Shown here: positions 1-7,272 of the stretch, piece by piece | Layout of the letters: every line of letters starts with the position of its first letter | Numbering within the stretch: position 1 is the stretch's first letter | Translations under genes and position numbers: made by a program | From: Bacillota bacterium | Lineage (GTDB): Bacteria > Bacillota_E > Sulfobacillia > Sulfobacillales > JAIMBI01 | Length of the DNA stretch: 17,098 bases | Assembly: GCA_021828405.1 (NCBI GenBank) | Contig: JAKARZ010000040.1 | Location: forward strand, 1 to 17,098 | Direction of reading: 5' to 3' | Notes under the pieces: model-generated | What the model saw: the letters and a program-made list of their open reading frames with translations, nothing else | What the model was told of the DNA's origin: nothing | Database searches by the model: none

Positions 1-235
1 GGAACAGACCCTTCCACATCAGACTCGAGACGTCGTTGGACGTCGAGTTGTACGACACCGGGTCCACGGGGAACCACCACGTGGGTTCCGTCGCTATCCC
101 GCCGACCAGCGTGATACTTTTCACGGTGCTCGCGCTGGGAGTCGGTGAGCTCCCGCACCCTGCCAGAATGAGCCCCAGGGATCCAAGCGCCACCATGCCC
201 CATCGTACCCAGCGGGGGTTGACTATCTCTCGCAC
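1..235 (-). CDS. ABC transporter substrate-binding lipoprotein, N-terminal part (family 5 type)
   Basis: This gene runs off the left edge of the window, and only its first 78 codons are present. Translation from GTG at 235 (with a GAGGTGAG ribosome site just upstream) gives a classic lipoprotein signal peptide: basic residues in the first 11 positions, a hydrophobic core at about residues 14-24, and the lipobox L-A-G-C with the lipidated cysteine at residue 27. A Ser/Thr/Pro-rich linker follows. The mature start (ITLVGGIATEPTWWFP, then NDVSSLMWKGLF) resembles the opening of oligopeptide/nickel-type family 5 solute-binding proteins, where a similar stretch precedes the first ligand-binding lobe. 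The product would be anchored outside the membrane and deliver peptides or a similar solute to an ABC permease. The lipoprotein nature is clear from the sequence. The family 5 assignment rests on a short stretch and is less certain. Confidence 0.75.
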   Translation of the reverse strand, partial: MREIVNPRWVRWGMVALGSLGLILAGCGSSPTPSASTVKSITLVGGIATEPTWWFPVDPVSYNSTSNDVSSLMWKGLF

Positions 236-541
236 GCGCTCACCTCTATTCTTAGCCGATGTTAACCGTTGTCTTCCGCCGCGGTGCGGACGGAGCGAAC
301 CAGGAAGCGACTCCCTCGCCGAAGCTTGAATAGCAAAGCCCGCCCCAACCCGGAGGCCGGGCGTCCACTGTCGGAACGGCGTCCCAACGCCAGAGGCGGC
401 GTAGGAATGGACCTTAAGATTTGCTCAGCACCGGCTACGGCGCGGCCATCCTACCCATGCACCATATCACGTGTCCAGAATTTTTGAAACGCCATAGCGG
501 CATTTCGGTGACAGATCCCGTGCGCTGTTTGCGGGAGCCCC
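236..541. other. intergenic region with a small hairpin
   Basis: This stretch lies between the lipoprotein start and the end of the crotonase gene, both on the - strand. The only structure I can point to is an 8-bp stem (one G-T pair) with a 5-base loop at 486-506, 36 bases past the crotonase stop. It lacks a U-tract on the - strand, so it would be at best a weak terminator. No convincing -35/-10 pair for the lipoprotein was found. Confidence 0.4.
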
Positions 542-1333
542 TCAGGGCTGCCACGTGGGTTCCCGCTTCGCCAAGAATGCCGCCATCCCCTCTTGGGCAT
601 CGGGCATGGTCCGTTGCTCCACCATCACCCCGCTGGCGTAGCGCACGGCCTCGCGCTCCGACATCGCCAGTTGCCGATAGAAGTGCCGCTTGCCATGCGC
701 CAGCACGTGTCGGCTGAAGCGCGCAATGCTCCGCGCCAGCGCGAGGCTCTCCACCTCCACCGCCCCGGGCGGCACCACGCGGTTGATCAAACCCGACGCC
801 AGGGCTTCCGCGGCCGTCACGGGCTCGCCGGTGAACAGCATCGCCGCCGCGGTCTTCACGCCAACGTTGCGAGACAGCGCCACGCCGGGACTCACACAGA
901 AATAGCCGATGCGCACGCCGGGCGTGGCAAACCGTGCCGACGAGGCCGCCACCGCCAAATCACAGGTCGCCACCAGCTGGCAGCCGGCGGCGGTCGCAAT
1001 CCCCTCAACCTCCGCCACCACGATCTGCGGCGCTTGGCGGATCGTCCCCATCGCCCGGTCGCAGGCCTCGAAAACCGCGGTCACCTCGTCGTCCGTGCCG
1101 TGTAAAATTTCGTTCAGGTCGTGGCCAGCACTGAATGCGGGCCCTGCACCCCGAAGGATGATGACGCTCGCCTCGTCCGGCGCCACCCCGTCGACCGCGT
1201 CCGCGAGCGCACGAAGCATCGCGGCCGACAGCGCGTTGCGCTTCGCCGGATGGTTCAAGGTGAGCCGCACGATATGCTCCTCCAGCAGGTGATCGTCACG
1301 CAGCACCAGTGGTTCCGTCGCAATTGTTGACAT
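542..1333 (-). CDS. enoyl-CoA hydratase/isomerase family protein, ECHDC3-like
   Basis: A 263-residue crotonase-fold protein. The start is ATG at 1333, preceded by AAAGGAGGT at ideal spacing. The open frame continues upstream only because it reads antisense through tRNA-Pro. Family marks are HPAKRNALS (27-35), the oxyanion-hole segment AFSAGHDL (66-73), GIATAAGCQLVATCDLAVA (111-129) and FTGEPVTAAEALASGLINRVV (split over 167-187). The usual catalytic glutamates of enoyl-CoA hydratase (Glu144 and Glu164 in the rat enzyme) align with Gln119 and Gly139. This matches the ECHDC3 group (ATPGV, VSPGVALSR, KREPTW near the C terminus), whose members are not proven hydratases. The protein should bind an acyl-CoA, but its reaction is unknown. 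It is a single gene on the - strand, transcribed divergently from tRNA-Pro. Confidence 0.88.
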   Translation of the reverse strand: MSTIATEPLVLRDDHLLEEHIVRLTLNHPAKRNALSAAMLRALADAVDGVAPDEASVIILRGAGPAFSAGHDLNEILHGTDDEVTAVFEACDRAMGTIRQAPQIVVAEVEGIATAAGCQLVATCDLAVAASSARFATPGVRIGYFCVSPGVALSRNVGVKTAAAMLFTGEPVTAAEALASGLINRVVPPGAVEVESLALARSIARFSRHVLAHGKRHFYRQLAMSEREAVRYASGVMVEQRTMPDAQEGMAAFLAKREPTWQP

Positions 1334-1411
1334 CCGTCTACCTCCTTTGGCGGGCCGCCGACCGCTGTCTGCGAGAAGATTTCGGCCGGTCCCACGCCAC
1401 GGTACACTCTG

Positions 1412-1417
1412 ATTGTA
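1412..1417 (-). promoter_or_regulatory. possible -10 box for the crotonase gene
   Basis: TACAAT on the - strand, about 80 bases upstream of the crotonase start. The hexamer at the right distance upstream (TGGTCC) is a poor -35 match, so this is a weak call. Confidence 0.3.
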
Positions 1418-1490
1418 GGCGTTGGGGCTCGACGGGACCAGCGCCGCCGAAAAAGAGCACAAGCGCGCTGGAATCCTCTTGCCAGCAGCA

Positions 1491-1519
1491 TTGCGCCGTG
1501 AGCGTTCGTGCGCTATACT
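1491..1519 (+). promoter_or_regulatory. vegetative-type promoter of tRNA-Pro
   Basis: TTGCGC at 1491-1496 and TATACT at 1514-1519, separated by exactly 17 bases. The -10 box ends 11 bases before the first tRNA base. This is the layout of a housekeeping-sigma promoter driving a short tRNA transcript. Confidence 0.75.
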
Positions 1520-1530
1520 CGCATTGCCAT

Positions 1531-1607
1531 CGGGGAGTAGCGCAGCTTGGTAGCGCGCCTGCTTCGGGAGCAGGAGGTCGCAGGTTCGAATCCTGTCTCT
1601 CCGACCA
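1531..1607 (+). tRNA. tRNA-Pro, anticodon CGG
   Basis: A full cloverleaf can be folded. The acceptor stem CGGGGAG/CTCTCCG has one G-T pair. The anticodon stem CCTGC/GCAGG carries loop TTCGGGA with anticodon CGG at 1565-1567, reading CCG codons. The T arm is GCAGG/CCTGT with TTCGAAT. Discriminator A and CCA are encoded (1604-1607). The starting C is unusual for tRNAs in general but normal for bacterial tRNA-Pro. It is a monocistronic unit with its own promoter and terminator. Confidence 0.97.
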
Positions 1608-1612
1608 TATCG

Positions 1613-1643
1613 ATCGAGGCCGCGCAAGCGGCCCCGATTTTTT
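1613..1643 (+). terminator. rho-independent terminator of tRNA-Pro
   Basis: An 11-position stem (ATCGAGGCCGC with GCGGCCCCGAT, one A/C mismatch) closes a GCAA tetraloop and is followed by six T residues at 1638-1643. It begins 6 bases after the tRNA CCA end. Confidence 0.92.
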
Positions 1644-1683
1644 GCTATGCAACTCGGCGCGTCACGCCGGGCACCCTCATGTC

Positions 1684-1878
1684 ATGAGCAAGCAGAGAAA
1701 GGTGCCGCTGGTGCCCGAGGCGCGCGGCGCGCTGGACGCCCTGGCCGTGCGCATGCGCACCAGCGGGGCGGCCGCGCCTCTACCGGCCACCCTCCGGGGG
1801 CCAGCCGTGCAAAAGTTCCATACGGCGCTCCGGGCCCTCCTCGCCCGGGAGGCGGCCGACAACCACCCCGCTGACTAG
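1684..1878 (+). CDS. small protein with similarity to alpha/beta-type SASP
   Basis: A 64-residue ORF starting at ATG 1684. The segment KVPLVPEARGALDALA (6-21) resembles the conserved opening of alpha/beta small acid-soluble spore proteins (VVPxAxxALDxxK). The C-terminal helix (FHTALRALLAREA) sits where SASPs carry their second DNA-binding helix. The germination-protease site normally found between them (E-[IV/F]-A-x-E-[FL]-G type) is not recognisable, so this is at most a divergent member. There is no convincing Shine-Dalgarno site, and another ATG five bases upstream leads straight to a stop. Family SASPs coat and protect spore DNA. Assigning that role here is inference, and a spurious ORF remains possible. 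Confidence 0.4.
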   Translation: MSKQRKVPLVPEARGALDALAVRMRTSGAAAPLPATLRGPAVQKFHTALRALLAREAADNHPAD

Positions 1879-1900
1879 CGCCGGCGCCTTCTCCGGCGCC
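1878..1900. terminator. GC-rich hairpin between convergent genes
   Basis: A perfect 7-bp inverted repeat (GCGCCGG/CCGGCGC) right after the SASP-like stop codon and before the dapB end. It has no T-run on either strand. A second short palindrome (GGAAGGACCCTTCC) lies at about 1920-1934. Together they may serve as a two-way transcription barrier, but this is not a canonical terminator. Confidence 0.35.
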
Positions 1901-1960
1901 CCACGGTCGCTTTCCGCGGTGGAAGGACCCTTCCCGGGCTCCCCGAGCGACGAGGTTCCA

Positions 1961-2734
1961 TCAGGTGCCCGACCGCCGTGACGGACCGGGCAAAAGTTCC
2001 CCGAGATCCTCGACGAACCGGCCGGCAAGCGACGGCAGGCGCCGAATGGCGGCCAGGACGCCCGCCGCGTAGGCCGAGCGGTCATGAACGTCATGGCGTA
2101 TCGTGAGCACTTGCCCCGCGGCCCCGAACACCACCGTCTGGTGCGCCACCAGGCCGGGCAGTCGGATACTGTGGACGGGAATCGCGTCGGGGTCCCGCCG
2201 CGTCGCGGCGGCCAGCAGACTGGCCATGCGCAGCGCCGTGCCAGAGGGCCGGTCCCGCTTGGCCGGGTGGTGCGCCTCCAGCACCTCCGCATCAGGAAAG
2301 AAGCGGGCCACCTCTTCGGCCAAGCGCTCGGACAGCCATGCGCCCACCGAGAAGTTCGCGATCAGCGCCGCCGCCACGCCGTTGGCCGCCGTGCGCCGGG
2401 CGAGTTCGCTGCGCTGGTCACGGGAAAAGCCGGTTGTCCCCACGACAATCGACCAGCCGCGCTCGACCGCCTCCAAGAGCCGCGGATAAGCTGAATCCGG
2501 CTCGGTGAAATCCACCAGCACGGTCGGGTGCTGCGTGGCGGCGTCTCCCACGCTTCCGACCACCGTGAGGTCCACCGCCACGTCGCCCCACAGGGCCCCC
2601 AAGTGCTGGCCCACTTGCGAACGGGCCAGGGCGGCCACCAGCACCATGTCGTCTGCCGCTACAATGGCACGGCCCACTTCACGACCCGTGCGCCCTGTGG
2701 CGCCGGCCAGCGCCACCCGAATGGGTTCTGCCAT
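1961..2734 (-). CDS. dapB: 4-hydroxy-tetrahydrodipicolinate reductase
   Basis: A 257-residue protein matching DapB over its whole length. The N-terminal Rossmann domain has the nucleotide loop GATGRTG (11-17), DFTEPD (75-80) and VVGTTGF (97-103). The C-terminal domain carries the signature EAHHPAKRDRPSGTAL (153-168), with His155, His156 and Lys159 corresponding to the catalytic HH..K of DapB. Later IRHDVHDRSAYAAGVLAA matches the conserved tetramer-forming end. DapB reduces the cyclised dihydrodipicolinate precursor with NAD(P)H in the diaminopimelate/lysine pathway, which supplies cell-wall mDAP and, in spore formers, the precursor of dipicolinate. It is the last gene of the operon, starting 5 bases after the acyl-CoA dehydrogenase stop, an unusual partnership. 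The usual NFS motif is kept, as IANFSVG. Confidence 0.95.
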   Translation of the reverse strand: MAEPIRVALAGATGRTGREVGRAIVAADDMVLVAALARSQVGQHLGALWGDVAVDLTVVGSVGDAATQHPTVLVDFTEPDSAYPRLLEAVERGWSIVVGTTGFSRDQRSELARRTAANGVAAALIANFSVGAWLSERLAEEVARFFPDAEVLEAHHPAKRDRPSGTALRMASLLAAATRRDPDAIPVHSIRLPGLVAHQTVVFGAAGQVLTIRHDVHDRSAYAAGVLAAIRRLPSLAGRFVEDLGELLPGPSRRSGT

Positions 2735-2739
2735 GAGCG

Positions 2740-3900
2740 TCAGGACTCCAGTCGCTGCGCGGCGTCGCCGCGCAGCAGCTGGCTGCCAATCACGAGCCGC
2801 ATGATTTCGGAGGTGCCTTCGTAAATCTCAGTCACCTTGGCGTCGCGCAACAGTCGCTCCACCTGGAATTCCCGCATGTAGCCGTAGCCCCCGTGCACCT
2901 GAATGGCCGCCAGGCAGTGACGCACTGCGGCCTCGGAGCAGAACAGCTTCGCCATCGCAGCCGCCATGCGGCCCCGCTGGCTGTCGTCCCGCAGCCGTGC
3001 GGCGTCGTACGTCAGCAAACGCCCGGCATGAAGCTCCGTAGCCATGTCCGCCAGCTTGAACTGCACCGCCTCGAACCGCCCGATGGCCTGCCCAAATTGC
3101 TTGCGGGTGCGCGCGTAGGTGAGCGAGAGGTCCAGTGCGCGGCCCAGCATGCCTAAGGCCTGGGCCGCGATGCCGATGCGCCCCCCTTCCAGGAGGCGGA
3201 GGGCCATTTCGTAGCCCGCCCCCTCGGCGCCCAGCCGATCGGAGGCAGGAACCATCACTTGGTCGAGCAGCAGTGCCCCCGTTTTGGCGGCATGCAGCCC
3301 CATCTTGTCTTCAGCGCGCCCAAAGCTGAGGCCCCTGGCCCCTTTGTCGAGCAAGAAGGCCGTAATGCCCTCGCGCCCTGAGGTACCGGGCAGGCGGGCG
3401 AACACCAGGTACCGGTCCGCCTCCCCCGCCCCCGTGATGAACACTTTGCCTCCCCGCAACAGGTAGCCGCCCTCCACCCGTTCGGCGGTCGTGGCAAGCG
3501 CCGCCGCGTTGGAGCCCGCGTCGGGCTCCGTCAACGCAAACGCGCCAATCTGCCGCCCCCCAATCAAGGGAGGCAGCCACTCGGCCTTCTGAGCCGCCGA
3601 TCCATACCGATAGATGGCCTCCAAGTGCAGCGAATTGTGCACCTCATAAACGACGGCGGTGGCCGGGTCGCCGTACGCGACAGCCTCCACCACGAGCGTT
3701 TGGGCCAAGTAGCTGGTGCCTCCCCCGCCGTCGGCGGTCGGCACCGTCATGCCCAGGTATCCATGTTGGCCAAGCGCCAAGAGGTTTTCCCGCGGATATA
3801 CCTGGTCCCGGTCGTTTTGGTCGCTGGTCGGGGTAATCTTCGCGGCCACCAGCTGGCGGACGGATTCAGCAATGGCTTGTTCGTCCTCAGTGAATTCCAT
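2740..3900 (-). CDS. acyl-CoA dehydrogenase (short-chain type)
   Basis: A 386-residue flavoprotein of the usual family length. Marks in order: the N-terminal helical domain, FALTEPDAGSNAA (121-133), the FAD/substrate segment KVFITGAGEADRYLVFA (152-168), ARTRKQFGQAIGRFEAVQ (263-280), and the C-terminal QVHGGYGYMREFQVERLLRD followed by YEGTSEIMR. The catalytic base is Glu361, the position used by short/medium-chain (ACADS/ACADM, Bcd) enzymes. It introduces the alpha-beta double bond into an acyl-CoA and passes electrons to ETF. The start ATG at 3900 has GGGAGG upstream and overlaps the end of meaB by 14 bases, so translation is probably coupled. Beside meaB and an mcm subunit it is most likely involved in propionyl/branched-chain or short-chain acyl-CoA breakdown. 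The exact substrate cannot be read from the sequence. Confidence 0.93.
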   Translation of the reverse strand: MEFTEDEQAIAESVRQLVAAKITPTSDQNDRDQVYPRENLLALGQHGYLGMTVPTADGGGGTSYLAQTLVVEAVAYGDPATAVVYEVHNSLHLEAIYRYGSAAQKAEWLPPLIGGRQIGAFALTEPDAGSNAAALATTAERVEGGYLLRGGKVFITGAGEADRYLVFARLPGTSGREGITAFLLDKGARGLSFGRAEDKMGLHAAKTGALLLDQVMVPASDRLGAEGAGYEMALRLLEGGRIGIAAQALGMLGRALDLSLTYARTRKQFGQAIGRFEAVQFKLADMATELHAGRLLTYDAARLRDDSQRGRMAAAMAKLFCSEAAVRHCLAAIQVHGGYGYMREFQVERLLRDAKVTEIYEGTSEIMRLVIGSQLLRGDAAQRLES

Positions 3901-4852
3901 CGGCCACGCCTCCCACCCCTCTCAGCACCTGGTCCGCCAGCCCCGTGGCGTCCCGGGTTCCCGCCGCCACCGCCGTCAGCGCGCGCACCCATCCCGGGTC
4001 CTCTCGCGCCTCTGCCAACCGGCGCGCCACCGCGTCCCACACCGCCTGCCGCACCAGCGTCTCCACTTGGTGGGTGCGCCGGTCGGCTCGACGACCCGTC
4101 TCCTCTAGAAATGCACGATGCCGCGCCAGTTCGCTCAGGATTTCGTCCAGTCCCCGCCGCTCGGCGGCCACCGTGGTGACGATGGGCGGGGTCCAGGGAG
4201 GCGGTTCGGCCGCCAGCCGCAGCATGGCGCGAAGTTCCCGCACGCTGGCATCGGCACCCGGCCGGTCCGCCTTGTTGACGATAAACAAATCCGCGATCTC
4301 CAAAATCCCGGCCTTGATGGCCTGTATGTCATCGCCCAGTCCCGGAGCCAACACCACCATGACCGATTCCGCCAGCGCCATGATCTCGATCTCGCTCTGC
4401 CCCGCCCCTACCGTCTCCACCAGCACCCAGTCGAACCCTGCCGCGTCCAGCACCGTGAGCGAGGCGGCGGTGGCCCGCGACAAGCCCCCGGTCTGCCCGC
4501 GACTGGCCAGGCTGCGCATGAACACCCCCGGATCCATGGTGGCGTCCTGCATGCGGATCCGGTCCCCCAGAATCGCTCCGCCGGTAAAGGGGCTGGACGG
4601 GTCCACTGCAATGATGCCCGCCGTTTGGGCCTGCGCGCGGGCGGCCAGTGCCAACCCGTCCACCAGAGTGGACTTTCCCACCCCGGGCGCCCCGGTTATG
4701 CCCACCACGTGAGCATGGCCCGTGTGCGGCAACAGCGCTTGCAACAACGCCTCCGCCTCCGGGCCCCCACGCTCCACCACGGTGAGCGCGCGCGACACGG
4801 CGCGCCGCTGGCCGGCCAGGACCTCCGCCACCAAACTTGATGCCCCGGTCAT
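3887..4852 (-). CDS. meaB: MeaB/ArgK-type GTPase, methylmalonyl-CoA mutase chaperone
   Basis: A 321-residue SIMIBI-class G3E GTPase. The sequence shows Walker [10 protein letters not shown] (54-62), the family-specific [15 protein letters not shown] (84-98), Walker B/switch ETVGAGQSE (146-154) and the base-recognition motif NKAD (193-196), followed by the C-terminal dimerisation arm. MeaB gates delivery of adenosylcobalamin to methylmalonyl-CoA mutase and protects the mutase from inactivation. The start codon overlaps the stop of the mutase B12 subunit as ATGA, and its own end overlaps the acyl-CoA dehydrogenase start. All three products are therefore expected from one message. The neighbouring B12 subunit makes the mutase-chaperone role much more likely than the old arginine-transport-kinase label. 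Confidence 0.95.
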   Translation of the reverse strand: MTGASSLVAEVLAGQRRAVSRALTVVERGGPEAEALLQALLPHTGHAHVVGITGAPGVGKSTLVDGLALAARAQAQTAGIIAVDPSSPFTGGAILGDRIRMQDATMDPGVFMRSLASRGQTGGLSRATAASLTVLDAAGFDWVLVETVGAGQSEIEIMALAESVMVVLAPGLGDDIQAIKAGILEIADLFIVNKADRPGADASVRELRAMLRLAAEPPPWTPPIVTTVAAERRGLDEILSELARHRAFLEETGRRADRRTHQVETLVRQAVWDAVARRLAEAREDPGWVRALTAVAAGTRDATGLADQVLRGVGGVADGIH

Positions 4853-5238
4853 GAGTCCCCCACCCGCTCCTCGATGTAGCGAACGATGTCGCGGGTGTCC
4901 GTGCCTGGGCCAAAGACCCGGGACACGCCCGCCGCCAGCATGCTTTCTACATCCTGGTCGGGCACGATGCCGCCAAGCAGCAACAGCACGTCGCCTTGCC
5001 CATTCTGCTGGAGCAGCGTGGCAATGCGCGGCACCAGCGTGGGGTGCGCCCCCGACAGAATGGACAGCGCCACCACCTGCACATCCTCCTGCAGTGCGGC
5101 TTCCGCTACCTGCTCGGGCGTTTGGTGCAGCCCCGTATACACCACTTCCATGCCCGCATCTCGGAGCGCCCGCGCAATTACCTTGGCGCCTCGGTCGTGT
5201 CCATCCAGGCCGGGTTTAGCCACCAACACACGAATCAC
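4849..5238 (-). CDS. methylmalonyl-CoA mutase, small B12-binding subunit
   Basis: A 129-residue stand-alone cobalamin-binding domain. [19 protein letters not shown] (2-20) contains the DxHxxG signature (D12, H14, G17), with His14 as the lower axial cobalt ligand. The second and third B12 contacts are seen as LSILSGAH (58-65) and LLLLGGIVP (85-93). The best start is GTG at 5238, with a G-rich site (GGGGGCG) just upstream. An in-frame ATG further upstream would add residues that do not resemble the family. A TATGAT -10-like box at 5285-5290 (- strand) would give a leader of about 40 bases, though I see no good -35. This is the C-terminal half of mutases found in archaea and some Bacillota as a separate gene. 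No large catalytic subunit is encoded in this window. Confidence 0.92.
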   Translation of the reverse strand: MIRVLVAKPGLDGHDRGAKVIARALRDAGMEVVYTGLHQTPEQVAEAALQEDVQVVALSILSGAHPTLVPRIATLLQQNGQGDVLLLLGGIVPDQDVESMLAAGVSRVFGPGTDTRDIVRYIEERVGDS

Positions 5239-5528
5239 TCGCTCGCCCCCATCTCTAATGCCCCTGAATACATCCCAAGACACCATCATACCGCGCCACC
5301 GACCACACCGCGCCATCGACGGTGCAACCCGGCGGCGCCCCGGCCCCGAGGAAGCCCGCCGCTTGCTCAACCGGGCGAATTGTCTTCAGCCTCCTGCAAA
5401 ACATTTCACAATGAACCGCTAGGGACACCCACAAAGCGACTCCTGGGCAGCGCGGCCGAGCCTGCGCCAGCGCGCGGCCCCACCAGTCCGTCCTTCTCTG
5501 CGCCGCAGGGACCCCAAGCACATATGCG

Positions 5529-5557
5529 TTGCATGGCCGCTCGGGCTCTGCTACAAT
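5529..5557 (+). promoter_or_regulatory. promoter of the tRNA-Leu operon
   Basis: TTGCAT at 5529-5534 and TACAAT at 5552-5557 with a 17-base spacer. The -10 box ends 13 bases before the first tRNA-Leu. The rest of the gap between the mutase subunit and this promoter (5239-5528) holds no feature I can support, and no cobalamin riboswitch box is visible in it. Confidence 0.75.
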
Positions 5558-5570
5558 GACGTTGCTGCGA

Positions 5571-5657
5571 GCCGAAGTGGTGAAACTGGCAGACACGCGG
5601 TGTTCAGGGCGCCGTGAGCGCAAGCTCGTGTGGGTTCGAGTCCCACCTTCGGCACCA
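5571..5657 (+). tRNA. tRNA-Leu, anticodon CAG
   Basis: A class II tRNA of 87 bases including CCA. The acceptor stem is GCCGAAG/CTTCGGC. The anticodon stem CGGTG/CGCCG carries loop TTCAGGG with anticodon CAG at 5605-5607, reading CTG codons. The long variable arm is TGAGCGCAAGCTCG. The T arm is GTGGG/CCCAC around TTCGAGT. It is the first gene of a two-tRNA transcript. Confidence 0.97.
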
Positions 5658-5665
5658 TATTTTTT

Positions 5666-5750
<85 letters not shown>

Positions 5751-5760
5751 CCTGTTAGAG

Positions 5761-5797
5761 GAGCGTGCGCATCTTATTCCGCGCACGCTCTTAATTC
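5761..5797 (+). terminator. terminator of the tRNA-Leu operon
   Basis: A perfect 10-bp inverted repeat (GAGCGTGCGC at 5761-5770, GCGCACGCTC at 5781-5790) with a 10-base AT-rich loop, followed by the T-rich TTAATTC. It starts 11 bases after the second tRNA. Confidence 0.85.
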
Positions 5798-5887
5798 GTT
5801 CATGACGCTGGATGCTGGCAGCACCCGAAAGCGCGAGATGTGGCGCCGAGGTAGCCCAGATTTGCCCGGCGGGACGACTTTGCCCGC

Positions 5888-5914
5888 TGTAACTGTTGTA
5901 AATGCTGTAAATGA
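5888..5914 (+). repeat. three tandem 9-bp units, TGTAAMTGN
   Basis: TGTAACTGT, TGTAAATGC and TGTAAATGA follow each other without gaps, in an otherwise featureless stretch between the tRNA-Leu terminator and the decayed HAD gene. They could be a short microsatellite or repeated protein-binding sites. Confidence 0.6.
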
Positions 5915-6011
5915 GGCAAGCAACTTCGGGTGACGGCCTGCGAGCGCCGCTGCGAGAAGCCGATTGTCAGAACGTTGGCGGGCTTCCTCGGGGTCGACAG
6001 CCCGTCAATCT

Positions 6012-6448
6012 TCAGCGCCTCGTTCCCCCGAAGGGGCCACTGTCACAGGGCCGTTCGCGGAGAACCTCCTCCCACTTGCCGTAGCCATAGCGCACGGCCA
6101 CGCTGTCGCACTTCAGTGCGTTGGCAGCCTGTACGTCGGCGGCGGTATCCCCGACCATGACGGCCCGGCTGGGATCGAGATCCGCCCGCTTGCCCGCCGC
6201 CTCGCACAGCACCTCGTGCTTCGTGGCCCGCCGACCGTCCAGCTCGGACCCGACAACGTCCGCAAAGTCCCCCCGAAGAGGGTGCCCGGCCACAATCTCT
6301 TCCGCAAACGGCGTCGGCTTTGCGGTCGCCACCCCCTGGCGGACGCCCTGCCTGGCCAAGTCCCGCACCAGGTGGCGATGCCTGCATACAGGTGCTGCTG
6401 GCGGATTCCCTCCCGGTGGTCGTCCAGCGCATCACGCCTCCGCTCCAT
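6012..6448 (-). pseudogene. HAD-superfamily phosphatase (5'-nucleotidase/phosphoglycolate phosphatase-like), frameshifted
   Basis: The last 118 codons read as a clean HAD C-terminal half: GVATAKPTPFAEEIV (motif II region), ADVVGSELDGRRATKHEVL, then motif IV VMVGDTAADVQAANALKC and YGYGKWEEV. This pattern is typical of the HAD 5'-nucleotidase-like group. The preceding cap segment (HREGIRQQHLYAGIAT) lies in a different frame and would join the next part (LVRDLARQGV) only after a one-base shift near 6365-6375. No convincing motif I (DxDGT) is found further upstream (6449-6683) in any frame, so the nucleophile domain is missing or eroded. The gene therefore appears dead. The 3' half has no good ribosome site of its own. 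The upstream limit is approximate. Confidence 0.72.
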
Positions 6449-6683
6449 CGAGATGATTTGCCCTCGCCAGCTCGCCGCACCGCGTGATCCCCCGCTCACC
6501 CGCCCAGATTGCCGCGGGGCGGTTGCCGCTGCACCCCGACCGGTGTCGGCGCCCGACATCCGGCATCCTGCCGCACGGGTCTTGCACAGGAAAGTCCACC
6601 TGCCGGGGCTCCCGGGACCCCCGCGGGCGACCTGCGAATCGCGGCGCCACTCGGCCGCGGCGCCCGCTCATACGCCCTGGGGC

Positions 6684-7205
6684 TCACTCGGGGACCACCG
6701 CCACCTGACCGAGCCAGCGCTCCAACTCCTCACGGCTGTGCACACGGTGGACCCCGAGGCCGCGCGCCGCGGCCTCGGCCAACTGTCCGCCCAGTGGCCG
6801 CACGTGCCGCGCCCGCCAGCGCACCACGTACCAGAGAAACGTCCAGTCAACCTTTTCGGGACAATGCGGTGCCATGTCGGGTCGCTGCTGCCCGCGGAAC
6901 CGAACCCAGCGGGCCAGCACGCCGTGCAGGCAGGTCGACGTGGGGAAATCCAACCACAGCACCGCGTCAGCGACTGCCAGCCGCTTGGGCAGCGTCCACA
7001 AATAATTTCCATCCACCACCCACGCCGGTTCCGCAAGCACGCGGGCGAGCCGGCCCTCAAATTCCTCCCGTCGCGGTTCGCGCCACCCTGGCTGCCAGAA
7101 GAGCATGTCCAGATGATGCACGGGAACGCGCAGCGAAGCCGCCAGGCGCTCGGCCGCAGTGGATTTGCCGGCGCCCGGGCTGCCAATGACCAGCACCCGC
7201 TCCAC
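6684..7205 (-). CDS. P-loop NTPase of the adenylate-kinase-like/FlaR (topology modulation) family
   Basis: A 173-residue protein starting at GTG 7205, with AGGAGGTGG upstream at good spacing. It has the phosphate-binding loop GSPGAGKST (8-16), HHLDMLFWQPGW (30-41), VVDGNYLWTLPKRL (63-76), a Walker-B-like VLWLDFP, and RPDMAPHCPEKVDWTFLWYV, all characteristic of the small kinase-like family annotated as FlaR or DNA topology modulation protein. The true substrate of this family is not established, so only ATP or GTP binding with a nucleoside- or small-molecule-kinase-like fold can be stated. It appears intact although it lies between two decayed genes. The small membrane protein upstream is on the same strand, 67 bases away, and may be co-transcribed. 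Confidence 0.88.
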   Translation of the reverse strand: MERVLVIGSPGAGKSTAAERLAASLRVPVHHLDMLFWQPGWREPRREEFEGRLARVLAEPAWVVDGNYLWTLPKRLAVADAVLWLDFPTSTCLHGVLARWVRFRGQQRPDMAPHCPEKVDWTFLWYVVRWRARHVRPLGGQLAEAAARGLGVHRVHSREELERWLGQVAVVPE

Positions 7206-7272
7206 CCGGCCACCTCCTGCCAGGTAGGCTAGCCGCGCCAGCTTGGGGCGTCAAGCGCGCCGCGGCTTTCGC

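Noticed and set aside
486..506. Terminator hairpin after the crotonase gene
   Set aside because: The stem is real, but the T-run lies on the wrong side for the - strand, so it was not listed as a terminator.
1334..1627. Upstream extension of the crotonase frame with the peptide RDRIRTCDLLLPKQ
   Set aside because: This is the antisense translation of tRNA-Pro, a well-known annotation artefact. The strong ribosome site at ATG 1333 marks the real start.
3945..4840. Long + strand ORFs opposite meaB
   Set aside because: They are shadows of the high-GC meaB gene. Their proteins have no recognisable motifs, whereas meaB shows all GTPase signatures.
5239..5528. Cobalamin riboswitch upstream of the B12-dependent mutase subunit
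   Set aside because: No B12-box-like sequence or suitable fold was visible on the - strand leader.
5964..7232. A 422-residue + strand ORF over the HAD remnant and the FlaR-like kinase
   Set aside because: It has no family features and a composition typical of reverse-strand translation, while the - strand shows clear HAD and P-loop motifs.
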